Part shown: positions 54,601-64,000 of the stretch, piece by piece | Layout of the letters: every line of letters begins with the position of its first letter | How positions within the stretch are numbered: the first letter of the stretch is position 1 | Source of the DNA: Petrosia ficiformis | Taxonomy: Eukaryota; Porifera; Demospongiae; Haplosclerida; Petrosiidae | Reading direction: 5' to 3' | NCBI GenBank assembly: GCA_947044365.1 | Contig: OX345651.1 | Location: 4,752,926 to 4,816,925, forward strand | DNA length: 64,000 bases | Notes under the pieces: generated by a model | Told to the model about the DNA's origin: nothing | Databases searched by the model: none | The model's input: only the letters and a program-made list of their open reading frames with translations | Translations under genes and position numbers: made by a program

Positions 54601-55060
54601 GTGTACTTCAAACTCATCTGACCCACTCAGTCTTTCTGCTCTACATGAAACTTGTAGTCTCCAGACAGGAGGATTGACTCTAGTATCAAACGGATTACAG
54701 TTTAAATCAGCAGGTGGTTGCCTGATAAACTGAAATGTCGTGCATTGACCTGAATATATATATAAACATGTACATATTATATAATTTATCTTCCTGACTT
54801 GACAATTATATAATATTTGTTATACAACTTTTGGCTCAAGATTCAATTTTACTACATAAAATTCCATAATGGTAAATCTAGTCCAAAAACATCAATTGAA
54901 TTTCATATACAATAATATATAAACTATATATAACTAATAGTGTATTAGTCTTTACAAATAATTCATATATACAAGATTAGTTAACAAACTCACCATAACA
55001 TCTGTGACTACACAGCAAGGTCAATAGTAGCAGAAGTGAAATCAGTTTTTTAAGCACCAT
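51619..55060 (-). CDS. Ig-like receptor A with ITAM-like tail
   Basis: Family not recognised by name. Type I membrane receptor with exons 54994-55060, 54168-54749, 53541-54110, 52635-52677 and 51619-52342 (phases fit). Exon 1 is a signal peptide (MVLKKLISLLLLLTLLCSH). Exon 2 is one Ig-V-like domain: VSCRAERLSGSDEFEVHWF ... LGDYWCQVIV gives the C-W-YxC triad. Exon 3 is a Ser/Thr stalk of loose repeats (ISPSVSISTTSTI-like) and the membrane helix (LLILAVCMLIVMLILVIVLLVV) with a basic stop WKRPRPRK. The tail has YSTISD, YSKLDH and YNLLDQPTGPYNKL, which is YxxL-x6-YxxL, the canonical ITAM spacing, followed by acidic residues. It could signal through SH2 proteins; ligand unknown. The large intron 52678-53540 contains a foldback. 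It is the first of four such genes in one orientation. Confidence 0.75.
52870..52960. repeat. Foldback hairpin in receptor A intron
   Basis: TAGTCTCATCCCCAGACTCC pairs with GGAGTCTGGGGACGAGACTA across a loop of about 35 bases. It is related to 27163-27235. Confidence 0.75.
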
Positions 55061-55445
55061 CTTTAGTTCAGCTACTAGTACTGATAGCAATGCAGTCACT
55101 AGAACATCAACAATTATATTCAGGGTGTGTGAATGAGTTTGTGTTGTTGATGTAACATATATGTATTCTACATTTAAATGGCTTTATGACACTATTTGGC
55201 TCCCCTTGTTCAACTGCTTGCTTTACATATTATAATTACATTAGGAATCTGTTGATATTTTAATATGGAGGTGTATCTTTGTGGACAATTAATTTCACTA
55301 AACAATAAAAACAGTTATATAGCATCACACAAAATCATGTACTATTATTAATAAACTATATGCACATTATTATTGGAATACAACACATAATCTACAGCAG
55401 TAATACAGTTTATCCTTAATGTGTGTATTGAGTTGAATATTAAAA
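55061..55445. other. Intergenic between receptor genes A and B
   Basis: Promoter side of gene A and 3' side of gene B. AT-rich, no reading frame of note, no clear repeat. Confidence 0.5.
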
Positions 55446-58243
55446 TCAGTTCTTCTTTACTGGTACATAGTTAGGATCTCGTTCATAGTTTCCCAAATGT
55501 CTTGTAGAAGGAGGTACCAGTGGAATAGCCTTGGTGCCACTTGTTTTTGTAACTCCATCATGTGATTCTGAAATGGTTGAATAATCATAATGTTCTAAAT
55601 CTGCTGAGTGCAGGCTATCAGTCTTTACTGATTCAATGGTTGAATATCGAGGATCATCAAATAATTTCTCCAGAGAATGTTTTGAATGTGGAGATTGACG
55701 TAATGGCACCTCCATTGTATTATATACCTCCTTACCAACATATCCTTCGTGATCTAGTTTCCTGTAATCCTGTGTAGATTGTGATTCATTTCCCATTGAA
55801 TAGTGCATTTGATTGTAATCTTGAAGGGGTAGTCTGTCTTGTGGTCGGCTGTGGCAATCACCATCACCTGAGAAGGCTTCCATACTATTATATATTTCTT
55901 TGCTAGAGTTTCCACTACGATCTAGTTTACTGTAATATTGTATAGATGGTGGCTCATTTACCATTGAATAAGGGGTGCTGTAGTGATCATCATGACCCAA
56001 TGTATCTTTGTCAAAGTTTCCACTGCGATCTAGTTTCCTGTAATCCTGTGTAGGTTGTGATTCATTTCCCATTGAATAGTCCAGTTGATTGTAATCTTGA
56101 AGGGGTGGTCTGTCTTGTGGTGAGTGGTGGTGATCACCATGACCCGAGGAGACTTCCATACTGTTATACATTTGTTTGCTAAAGTTTCCACTACGATCTA
56201 GTTTACTGTAATCTTGTATAGGTGGTGGATCATTTACCATTGAATAAGGAGTGCTGTAGTGATCATCATGACCCAATGTATCTGTGTAAATGTTTCCAGT
56301 GCGATCCAGTTTACTGTAATCTTGTATTGGTGATAGTTCCTGCTTCGTTGAATGTTCTAGTTGATTGTACACTTGTGTAGGCAATATGTCTGGCTGTCCT
56401 ATAGTAGTGTAGTGATCGACACGAAGTATACTGTACTCTTCTGTACGAACAGGTTTTATTGATAAAGGTGACGGTTGTCTTAAGGAGCTGTAGCTTTGCT
56501 CAATTGGAACATCAGAATCAACAAAGGTGGTAGTAGATGGAAGAGAAGGTGGATATTTTATTCCAGACCATGGGTTTTCTTGAGTTGGGTTAGGTGGAAA
56601 GGAATCACTGATGGTTGGGTAACGATGGACTAATGGAGGTGTTAGTGCAGTTCCTTGTTGAGTAACATCATTGGAGTTGTTAACAAGAGGACGTGTAGAT
56701 GATCTGTTATATGACATAGGGGAAAAATAGAAGATACAAAATAATATGTACTATGATTTATACATAATTGTGTTAATATGTACTATATAGCTACATATAT
56801 GGATCATAACTCATTTTGTCTGACTCAGCTTACCGCATTAGTGCTAGTATTTATTACCTGAATTACTTTTCTATGGCTCACCTGATTGAAGACATACGAA
56901 GTATATGTCCATTACTATCTGTATATTGTATGTGTATGTGAGAACATTATGTATGTGCGTGTTATGTACATATGTGTATGTACATAATATGTTTATGTGT
57001 GTGTGTAGGTGTATGTGTGTTTTGTACATATGTGTACATGTGTGTATGTACATATATGTGTATGTGTGTGTGTGTCAAAAGGGAATTCATTATGAAGGAT
57101 GTTTATAGTAAATAATTATACTCTACATATAGTTTATTTCTGTATTATGCAGTTTAATACAATACAATACAGTACTACACAAACCTGATTTTCTGTTATT
57201 TTTCCGTCCATTTTTGATACATATCAAAACACCAATTATAATTAGTAGTATTATAATAAGTAAGAACATAGCCCCTCCAATAGAACCAGCTATTATTATT
57301 AATTGTGTATTATCACCACTATTTGACTGACTTGGAACTATACTAGAACTCGGACTGGAACTAGGACTAGAACTAGGACTGGGGGTATCAGAGGAAGAGG
57401 AAAACGAATATGCTTCAGAACTCAAAGTCACTAATTTTTGAATTGATGAACAATCAGACATATCTGTTGCACTTGCTCGTATTACTTGTTCAGTGGTTAT
57501 ATAATTAGTTTCACTAGGAATAAGTTGAGAAAAAGGAGACATATTTTCTGTTAAACTTTTAGTTTTTGATGGTTGACCTATAACGTATTGAGATGAGGAA
57601 GACGTACTCTCTGTTAAACTTAGTTGTACTCCTTCATTCGTTGTTGGATTAGTACGTTGTTGAGATGAAGAGAAGGAAGAGCATAAGGAAATGGAAGATT
57701 GAATACCATCAGCACATTTTGAAGTAGTCACTGTAATGATTCCACTACATGTTGATAGTGTGTCATAATCTTCAGGATCACGTATCACCAGTATATCACT
57801 CTTTCCAAGGTATATATTTGGTTGTGTGCTTGTGACAATCACCTGACACCAGTATTCACCCAACATAGACTCATCAAATGGTGTATTAACCCATTGTCTT
57901 CCGAATTCAACTAATTCTCTGTTAGGAGTTTTTTGAACCTTAACTTGACCAAGATCAATTATTTCATTTTCATTGTTCTTATGAAACCAATGTACATCAA
58001 ACTGATTTGTTCCTGATATTCTTCGTACATCACATGATACTATCAGATGCCATGTAGCTGTCTTTACATCATACGGGTTACAATTGAGTTCAGTTGGTGG
58101 TTGAGAAGTAAATTGAAACTGTATACACTGACCTACATATGATAATAATATAATAAACAGTTATTATAAATACATTTATACTAACCTGATCCTTTCTGAG
58201 TCAGTTTCAAAATTAACAGAATCAAAACCAGCCAGAACTTCAT
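55446..58243 (-). CDS. Ig-like receptor B with multi-tyrosine tail
   Basis: Exons 58186-58243 (signal peptide MKFWLVLILLILKLTQKGS), 57185-58132, 56882-56918 (37 nt) and 55446-56703, all in phase. The Ig-V-like domain reads LNCNPYD ... LIVSCDVRRISGTNQFDVHWFHKN ... MLGEYWCQVIVTS, followed by a Ser-rich stalk (SPSSSPSSSPSSS) and helix LIIIAGSIGGAMFLLIIILLIIIGVLI, then CIKNGRKNNRK. The 37-nt exon (DSNGHILRMSSIR) is the counterpart of the short exon of gene A. The 419-residue tail has around fourteen YxxL/I/M sites in modules such as QDYSKLDRSGN, QDYNQLDYSMGNES and QDYRKLDRSG, plus HRYPTISDS and RYSTIES, ending GNYERDPNYVPVKKN. Several are YSxL-type SH2-docking or endocytic signals, but ITAM spacing is mostly not met. 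Duplicated modules imply internal expansion. Confidence 0.75.
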
Positions 58244-58560
58244 CTTGTAGTTGTAGAATAGCTTGCAGAATGTGTGTCACACAGGAAAATATTGTACTTG
58301 TTGTACTAGTATATATGTATAGTGTTTGATGTGGCTTCTGATTGTTATTTTTGGGTATTATATACTATCACATTTGTGTGTATGAATCCACAAAACTAAC
58401 TAATAGACTGGACATCACGCTACAACATTTCACCCAATCCATAAAGAGCAAAACAGTTATAATCATTACTTCCATTATGAATCTAAAAACAATAAGCCTA
58501 GTATATTGTATAGACATGTTTATTATTATAATATATATATATCCTGATATGGCAAAATCT
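58120..58560 (-). repeat. Segmental duplication: gene B 5' end (partner of 61050-61480)
   Basis: The signal-peptide exon, first intron and upstream DNA of gene B are almost identical to those of gene C (e.g. GTGTTTGATGTGGCTTCTGA, GAATGTGTGTCACACAGGAA). Small differences include an 8-10 bp insertion (CACACCTGTGA) on the gene C side. Shared upstream DNA implies the two genes began with the same promoter. Confidence 0.9.
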
Positions 58561-58747
58561 CAAAGTAATCACAGATAGAAAACCACAGCATCACAAACTA
58601 CAAGACTACAACACTCACCTGGTCCAAACTCAATAGAAGCTACACACAGCTACATATACATACATAGAATATAATACTTGTATATACATCACACTTAATT
58701 ATAGAATGTAAGTAAGAAACTAGTTCATTCAAATGTAATAAAATTAA

Positions 58748-59060
58748 TCAGATCTTCATTTGACGTCGTTTTGATTTAGGTGTGTAACCTGGGTCTCGTT
58801 CATAATTTCCTGAAGATTTGAATTTTAATGATTTGGCAGAGGAGGATTGTTCACAACTTAACTCCACCCATTTCTGTAGCTTCATTGTAAGACTGCTGTG
58901 ATCTTAAATCTGTTGAATATTCATAATGTTTCAAACTTTGCTATCACTAAGCAATTATTGATCCCACCAGTGGATATGAGTGACATTTCAAAAGGTTTAT
59001 GTTAAACTTTGCTGACATTTTCAAGATTACTGTTAAAAGTTGTGATTCATTGAAACTAAT
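58748..59060 (-). pseudogene. Broken B-type receptor tail exon
   Basis: On the minus strand this ends GNYERDPGYTPKSKRRQMKI then stop, matching the gene B terminus GNYERDPNYVPVKKN. Upstream it resembles the HYDYSTIS region (HYEYSTDLRSQQSYNE-like), but the frame is broken by TGA after GGVKL. It has no membrane or Ig exons of its own, and a MITE lies immediately beyond. It sits 3' of gene C, so it is probably the discarded former tail of the gene C ancestor. Confidence 0.7.
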
Positions 59061-59119
59061 GAGCTAATTAATTGTATTCTTCATGAGGTGGTCTCACTGG
59101 TCTGTTGGTGTCATGTCAC

Positions 59120-59536
59120 AGTTTGAGGGCTGATTCTAAAACGCGGAACGGAATGCAAAACGGAACGGAAACGGAATGATATTTTTGGGCGTGGCACGTT
59201 GCATTTTGTTACCTGTTTCTGTAGAAGTGTGTCAATGGTATAGTTAGGACGAAAATTGTGTAACTTTGTCGTCGAATGGCATGCTAATTCATCGAGTGGA
59301 AACAACATGGATGATATCCCTAACGATCCCAGGGCCTAAACTGGTTTGCCAGGTACAGCACTGGGGAGCCACCTTTATCCTAATTTTGGCACTATTCACC
59401 CCTCATAGGCTTGTCTTCGTCCTTTTAGACAGCGGCGAGTTGTCACTTGGTGTCGATGTCATACGTGCCACGCCCCAAAATATCTTTCCGTTCCGTTTTG
59501 CATTCCGTTACGCGTTTTAGAATCAGCCCAGTTTGA
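59120..59536. mobile_element. 403-bp MITE with long TIRs and target-site duplication
   Basis: The element runs 59127-59529. The left end GGGCTGATTCTAAAACGCG is the reverse complement of the right end CGCGTTTTAGAATCAGCCC. TIR similarity extends about 65-70 bp (GGAACGGAATGCAAAACGGA, then TTTTGGGCGTGGCACGT). It is flanked by AGTTTGA on both sides (59120-59126 and 59530-59536), a 7-bp duplication (8 bp if the shared C is counted, which would suit hAT-like elements). No transposase is encoded; the internal open frames are not coding. Confidence 0.9.
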
Positions 59537-59813
59537 CAGAGTATTAATTATCATAAATATGTAATGCAAAATAATCGATCCAATTTGTCAGTCACTGAAT
59601 TAATAATTCATTCAGTGACTCAATATTCAGAGAATATTGTACTTATTGATCTGTTCACGTACTGAAAATTAAAACTATTATGAATGAAGCTATAGATAAG
59701 ACACACACTTTTATAATTTATGCATGTTAATAATATTATAAATATTAAATTTTATAACTACAGCAAAGCTAACTTCACTTGTAGTATTTACAAAGTAGTT
59801 TGTGTAATATATT

Positions 59814-61172
59814 CTATTTCGTTAAAGTTGTATAGATGTTATCAAAGGTTTGTTTAGTACAATCTAATGATTGATATCTCTCCTCTTGTGTTGTGATTAA
59901 AGTTGTATAGTTGTTATCAGAGGTTTGTTTAGTACAATCCAATGATTGATATCTCTCCTCTTGTGTTGTGACTATCTCTTTATTAATTACACTGTAGTAG
60001 TGACTGTTATCACTCACAGGGGTTCTGGTAATATTATTAGACTCATCTAGAATGGTCACATATTCAACTGGTTCCACTGGAGTAATTGTTTTCAACCTGT
60101 AATACAAATATATGTTCATCTATTAAGAGACGTACATTATTATTGTAACTCACTGATTACAAGGGTCTGATGATTTTATATCCTCAGGAGTTACTGTATA
60201 TATTCCACATACATAAAAAATGATAAATTATACATAAGGTTATTATTAACTTACCATAATATATTGTATCTTCAATATTTTTCTTTCTTTTAATACAAAG
60301 AATCACGAGACAAGAAATGACTAACAATACTCCTAACATCATTATTATTATAAATACTATTATAATAACAATATAGTAACTTGCTAATCCACTGTCATTA
60401 CTTTTCACAGGAGAGTTGGAGGGAGTGTTAATTTGTATTGAAGAATATGTTTTTATGTTAGAAGACATATTCTCTGTTGCACTTGTAGTTGTTGTTTGTT
60501 GAGATATAAGATGTTGAGATAAGAAAGACATACTCTCCGTTGAACTTATAATTAGTTGCACTTCTCCAGTTGTAGTACAGGAAGAGCTTGAGGAAACACA
60601 CAAAGAAGATTGAATACCATCAGCACATTTTGAAGTAGGCACTGAAATGATCCCGCTACATCTTGGTAGTTCTGTGTCATAATCTTCAGGATCACGTATC
60701 ATCAGTATATCACTCTTTCCAAGGTATATATTTGGTTGTGTGCTTGTGACAATCACCTGACACCAGTATTCACCCAACATAGACTCATCAAATGGTATAT
60801 TATTATCTCTCCGTTGTGTTCCGAATACAACTAATTCTCTGTTAGGAGTTTCTCCTTGAACCTCAACTTGACCAAGATCAATTATTTCATTTTGATTGTT
60901 CTTATGAAACCAATGTACATCAAACTGATCTGTTCCTGATATTCTTTGTACACCACATGATACTTGTAGATTCCATACTGCAGGATCTACTCTCACATCA
61001 TATGGGTTACAATTGAGTTCAGTTGGTGGTTGAGAAGTAAATTGAAACTGTATACACTGACCTACATATGATAATAATATAATAAACAGTTATTATAAAT
61101 ACATTTATACTAACCTGATCCTTTCTGAGTCAGTTTCAAAATTAACAGAATCAAAACCAGACAGATCATCAT
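59814..61172 (-). CDS. Ig-like receptor C with ITIM-like site and two ITAM-like modules
   Basis: Exons 61115-61172, 60255-61061, 60154-60193 (40 nt) and 59814-60096, with phases fitting. Signal peptide MMICLVLILLILKLTQKGS (an ATG pair; the first is taken). The Ig-V-like domain reads LQVSCGVQRISGTDQFDVHWFHKN ... MLGEYWCQVIV, near-identical to gene B. A short Ser/Thr stalk is followed by helix IVIIIVFIIIMMLGVLLVISCLVILCI and a basic stop KRKKN. Tail: PVEYVTILD (VEYVTI fits the ITIM consensus V-x-Y-x-x-I), HYYSVI, then two 25-residue modules with YQSLDCTKQTSDNNYTTL and a variant (YxxL-x10-YxxL). A spacing of 10 is within the loose ITAM definition (6-12) and longer than the classical 6-8. The tail type is entirely different from that of neighbour B despite the shared ectodomain. 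Confidence 0.75.
59820..59972 (-). repeat. 75-bp coding repeat, two copies (gene C tail)
   Basis: Two tandem 75-bp units encode ERYQSLDCTKQTSDNNYTTL plus five residues (ITTQE). The same unit occurs five times in gene D. Confidence 0.9.
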
Positions 61173-61480
61173 CCTGTAGTTGTAGAATAGCTTGCAGAAT
61201 GTGTGTCACACAGGAAAATATTGTACTTGTTGTACTAGTATATATGTATAGTGTTTGATGTGGCTTCTGATTGTTATTTTTGGGTATTATATACTATCAC
61301 ACACCTGTGATTTGTGTGTATGAATCCACAAAACTAACTAATAGACCAGACATCATGCTACAACATTTCACCCACTACCAATCCCATAAAGAGTAAAACG
61401 GTTATAATCATTACTTCCATTATGAATCTAAAAATAGTATATTGTATAGACATGTTTACTATTATTATATATATATCCTG
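61050..61480 (-). repeat. Segmental duplication: gene C 5' end (partner of 58120-58560)
   Basis: See the gene B counterpart; similarity runs through the signal-peptide exon and about 300 bp upstream. Confidence 0.9.
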
Positions 61481-62236
61481 ATATGGCAAAACTTCAAAGT
61501 GATCACAGATAGAAAACCACAGCAACACAACTACAACACTCAATAGGAGAAGCTACACACAGCTACTTATAATATATAAACGTTACAATATATAGTAGTT
61601 AAAATAATCATTTTATTGGTTAGTACAGTTGCATGGAATAGCATGAGTTTCCATTTAGTTTGTTAATGTCATAGAGGGGAAATGTTGTAGCTTCATTCAT
61701 GATGTTACTACAACATAATATCCACTGAGTATTGAAAGGTATAAATTAAATTATGTGTTTACGGGTTTACAAACCCTTTTGATCGCCGGATACAATTACA
61801 TGTACTTTAGTATAAAATATACTGACATGAAATATGAATAGACAGTACCCTAAAATTATAGTACTTCAACTATAATTAGTACAAAGTACTTGTGGTATAA
61901 GATGTATGTATCCTGAACAATCAACCAATTGTTTAATCCTTGCTTGCAACTCTACTAACCACTAAATTAGTTATTTTAACTATTTTGTTTTTACAGTATA
62001 CTGATGATTCAATCAGTATTTAGTATTAATAATCCATCCAGTGACTCAATGTTGGGTGAATGTGTATTTATGATCTGTTTGTATACTGAAAATTAAAATT
62101 ATAAAGAATGATGCTATAGACAAGTATACCATATGTACAAATGTACACATATGGATTTTGTGCATGTTAATGAAGTATACAACTACAGCAAAGCTAACTT
62201 GTAATATTTATTACAAATGTTTGTGTATAAGTTCTA
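61481..62236. other. Intergenic between receptor genes C and D
   Basis: No gene recognised. 61990-62236 resembles 59590-59813 (CAGTGACTCAAT, GATCTGTT, ACAACTACAGCAAAGCTAACTT), i.e. duplicated 3' flanks of genes C and D. The rest is AT-rich unique-looking DNA. Confidence 0.6.
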
Positions 62237-64000
62237 TTACATTAAAGTTGTATAGTTGTTATCAGAGGTTAGTGTAGTACAATCCAATGATTGATATCTC
62301 TCCTTTTGTGTTGTGATTAAAGTTGTATAGTTGTTATCAGAGGTTTGTTTAGTACAATCCAATGATTGATATCTCTCCTTTTGTGTTGTGATTAAAGTTG
62401 TATAGTTGTTATCAGAGGTTTGTTTAGTACAATCCAATAATTGATATCTCTCCTTTTGTGTTGTGATTAAAGTTGTATAGTTGTTATCAGAGGTTTGTTT
62501 AGTACAATCCAATGATTGATATCTCTCCTCTTGTGTTTTGATTAAAGTTGTATAGTTGTTATCAGAGGTTTGTTTAGTACAATCCAATAATTGATATCTC
62601 TCCTTTTGTGTTGTGACTATCTCTTTATTAATTACACTATAGTAGTGACTGTTATCACTCACAGGGGTTCTGGTAATATTACTAGACTCATCTAGAATGG
62701 TCACATATTCAACTGGTTCCACTGGAGTACTTGTTTTCAACCTGTAACACAATTATATGTTCATTTATTAAGAGACGTACATTATTATTATAACTCACTG
62801 ATTACAAGGGTCTGGTGATATTATAACCTCAGGAGTTACTGCATATACATAAAAATAATAAATTACGTATATATACATAATTTATTAACTTACCATAATA
62901 AATCCTATCTTCAATTGTTTTCTTTCTTTTAATAAAAAGAATCACAAGACAAGAAATGACTAACAATATTCCTAACACTATTATTATTATAGTTGTTGCT
63001 ATTATAATAACAATATAAAAACTCGTTAATCCACTGTCATCACTTTCTAAAAGAGAGTTGGAGGGAGTGTTAATTTGTATTGAAGAATATGTTTTTGTGT
63101 TAGTCTGTGAATTACTACATAAATGTTATTGAGTTCCAAGTATAGAATTTCAAGTAGGGTAATTTTGGCTGTATTAAGGCCATTAAGGATTTCAAGCAGG
63201 GCACCAATCCCTTCAAAAGAAGCATGAACTAATAAGTATACTGATTGGTATACATACTGGTTGATAATGGTACACTGGATAATTGTACTGGTTAATGTCA
63301 CAGGTATACTGGTTACCATTGTATTGACAATGTTTGGATAGGGTGTAAAATTATTAATGTTAACTTCATATTATGTTATAATATTTATAATTTATATATA
63401 ATAATATTATATATAATTTTATATTATATATAAAATTATACTATACAAACCTATACTGGTTGATGGTATTGCTACAATGGTTGATGTAGTTGATATTGAT
63501 ACACTGGGTGATATAAGTATACTGGTTGATAATATTTGTACACTGGGTGATGGAAGTATACTGATTGGTATACGGGGTACACTGGATAATGTTACAATTG
63601 TACTGGTTGATGTCACAGGTATACTGGTGACCATTGTATTAACACTGTTTGGAGAGAGTGACTCTTCGACTTCTATTAAAATTATAAATAATTATTAATA
63701 ATAATTATTATAAGCCTCATAATATATATACAAACCTATTGTATGACTTGATGGTGTAGCTACTGGTGGAGTTTCTGATAACACCATTCCAGCTGGTCCA
63801 CTTAATGAGGGACTTAGAGGTTGATTTGTAGTTGCCATAACAACTGGCATTGATGTTACATTAGTAGGGGGACTGGTTGGTGGTTGATCTTCACATACGG
63901 AAACAACGTTATTAAATAGAGCGACAGAACAAGTATTCAATTGATCATCGTATTCTTCAGGTCTTAGTATAGTGAATCCATCACTGTACACACCTGTTGG
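62237..64000 (-). CDS. Ig-like receptor D, chimeric, five ITAM-like modules, 5' end outside window
   Basis: Visible exons on the minus strand: 63736-64000 (end of an A-type Ig exon: VYSDGFTILRPEEYDDQLNTCS-like, stalk SLSGPAGMVLSETPP), 63451-63672 (A-type stalk ISPSVSISTTSTIVAIP), 62895-63046 (C-type helix FYIVIIIATTIIIIVLGILLVISCLVIL with KRKKT), 62799-62838 and 62237-62741. The tail begins PVEYVTILDESSN (ITIM-like VEYVTI) and continues with five tandem 25-residue modules YQxLDCTKQTSDNNYTTL (YxxL-x10-YxxL). The link from stalk to helix uses acceptor CTCTCTTTTAG at 63047-63057, inside sequence that is coding in gene C. The phase fits (ATA G + AA AGT GAT GAC). A decayed second stalk copy lies in the 63047-63450 intron. 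The signal peptide and Ig start lie beyond the window. Confidence 0.7.
62240..62616 (-). repeat. 75-bp coding repeat, five copies (gene D tail)
   Basis: Exact 75-bp period, in frame. Units differ by single substitutions (YQSL or YQLL; the last unit has CTTLTSDNN). Near-identity implies recent expansion or homogenisation. Confidence 0.95.

Noticed and set aside
59266..59520. 84-residue open frame on the plus strand
   Set aside because: It lies inside the MITE and runs into the terminal inverted repeat; no protein similarity is recognisable.
63047..63319. Reading this open frame as part of receptor D
   Set aside because: It begins like the Ser/Thr stalk but drifts and stops out of frame with the membrane exon; it is better explained as a decayed stalk copy in an intron.
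51619..64000. Naming the receptors as vertebrate Ig families (LILR, Siglec, CD300)
   Set aside because: Only the general C-W-YxC pattern and tail motifs are shared; sequence identity does not support orthology.

Overview
The window is eukaryotic and metazoan. It is AT-rich, with many short GT-AG introns (often 50-150 bp), tightly packed genes, head-to-head gene pairs with very short shared promoters, and introns full of microsatellites, minisatellites, small foldback/MITE-like elements and tRNA-like SINE fragments. The animal gene set, very small introns and lineage-specific Ig-like receptors would fit a demosponge such as Amphimedon, but that assignment is an inference.

Layout. 1-1.7 kb (+): 3' part of a DAPP1-like PH adaptor. 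2.7-14.0 kb (-): an HD-PTP/PTPN23-type BRO1 endosomal scaffold that ends in a long Pro/Gln-rich tail, with no phosphatase domain. 14.2-16.3 kb (+): prohibitin-1, sharing a 153-bp promoter with the BRO1 gene. 16.9-17.1 kb (-): UQCRQ. 17.7-19.1 kb (+): DAP1-like. 19.3-20.2 kb (-): COA1-like. 20.4-26.7 kb (+): ATG9. 26.9-31.9 kb (-): FAM172A/ARB2A-like, with an RRM (hnRNP C/RALY-like) gene nested on the other strand in one intron at 28.3-29.7 kb. 32.1-43.8 kb (+): three tandem acid sphingomyelinase (SMPD1-type) genes. 44.0-51.3 kb (+): a PEPT/SLC15 oligopeptide transporter. 51.6-64.0 kb (-): four related receptor-like genes, the last one cut by the window edge.

The housekeeping part clusters mitochondrial genes (PHB1, UQCRQ, COA1) and endolysosomal/autophagy genes (HD-PTP-like, ATG9, acid sphingomyelinases). 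Most of these start from bidirectional promoters carrying recognisable NRF-1-like, CRE-like or GC-box-like motifs. The sphingomyelinase array arose by segmental duplication: a broken copy of a FAM172A exon lies between copies 1 and 2, and the three copies form a mosaic that suggests gene conversion.

The most interesting part is 51.6-64 kb. Each receptor gene encodes (or should encode) a signal peptide, one Ig-V-like domain (C...W...YWC), a Ser/Thr-rich stalk, one transmembrane helix and a tyrosine-rich cytoplasmic tail. The tails differ sharply: one canonical ITAM-like pair (gene A), about fourteen scattered YxxL/I/M sites (gene B), or an ITIM-like VEYVTI site followed by two (gene C) or five (gene D) tandem 25-residue modules with YxxL-x10-YxxL. 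Gene D joins an A-type ectodomain to a C-type membrane/tail part, apparently through a splice acceptor that arose inside former coding sequence. A broken B-type tail and a MITE lie beside gene C. This looks like a rapidly recombining family of Ig-like signalling receptors. An immune or self-recognition role is inference only.
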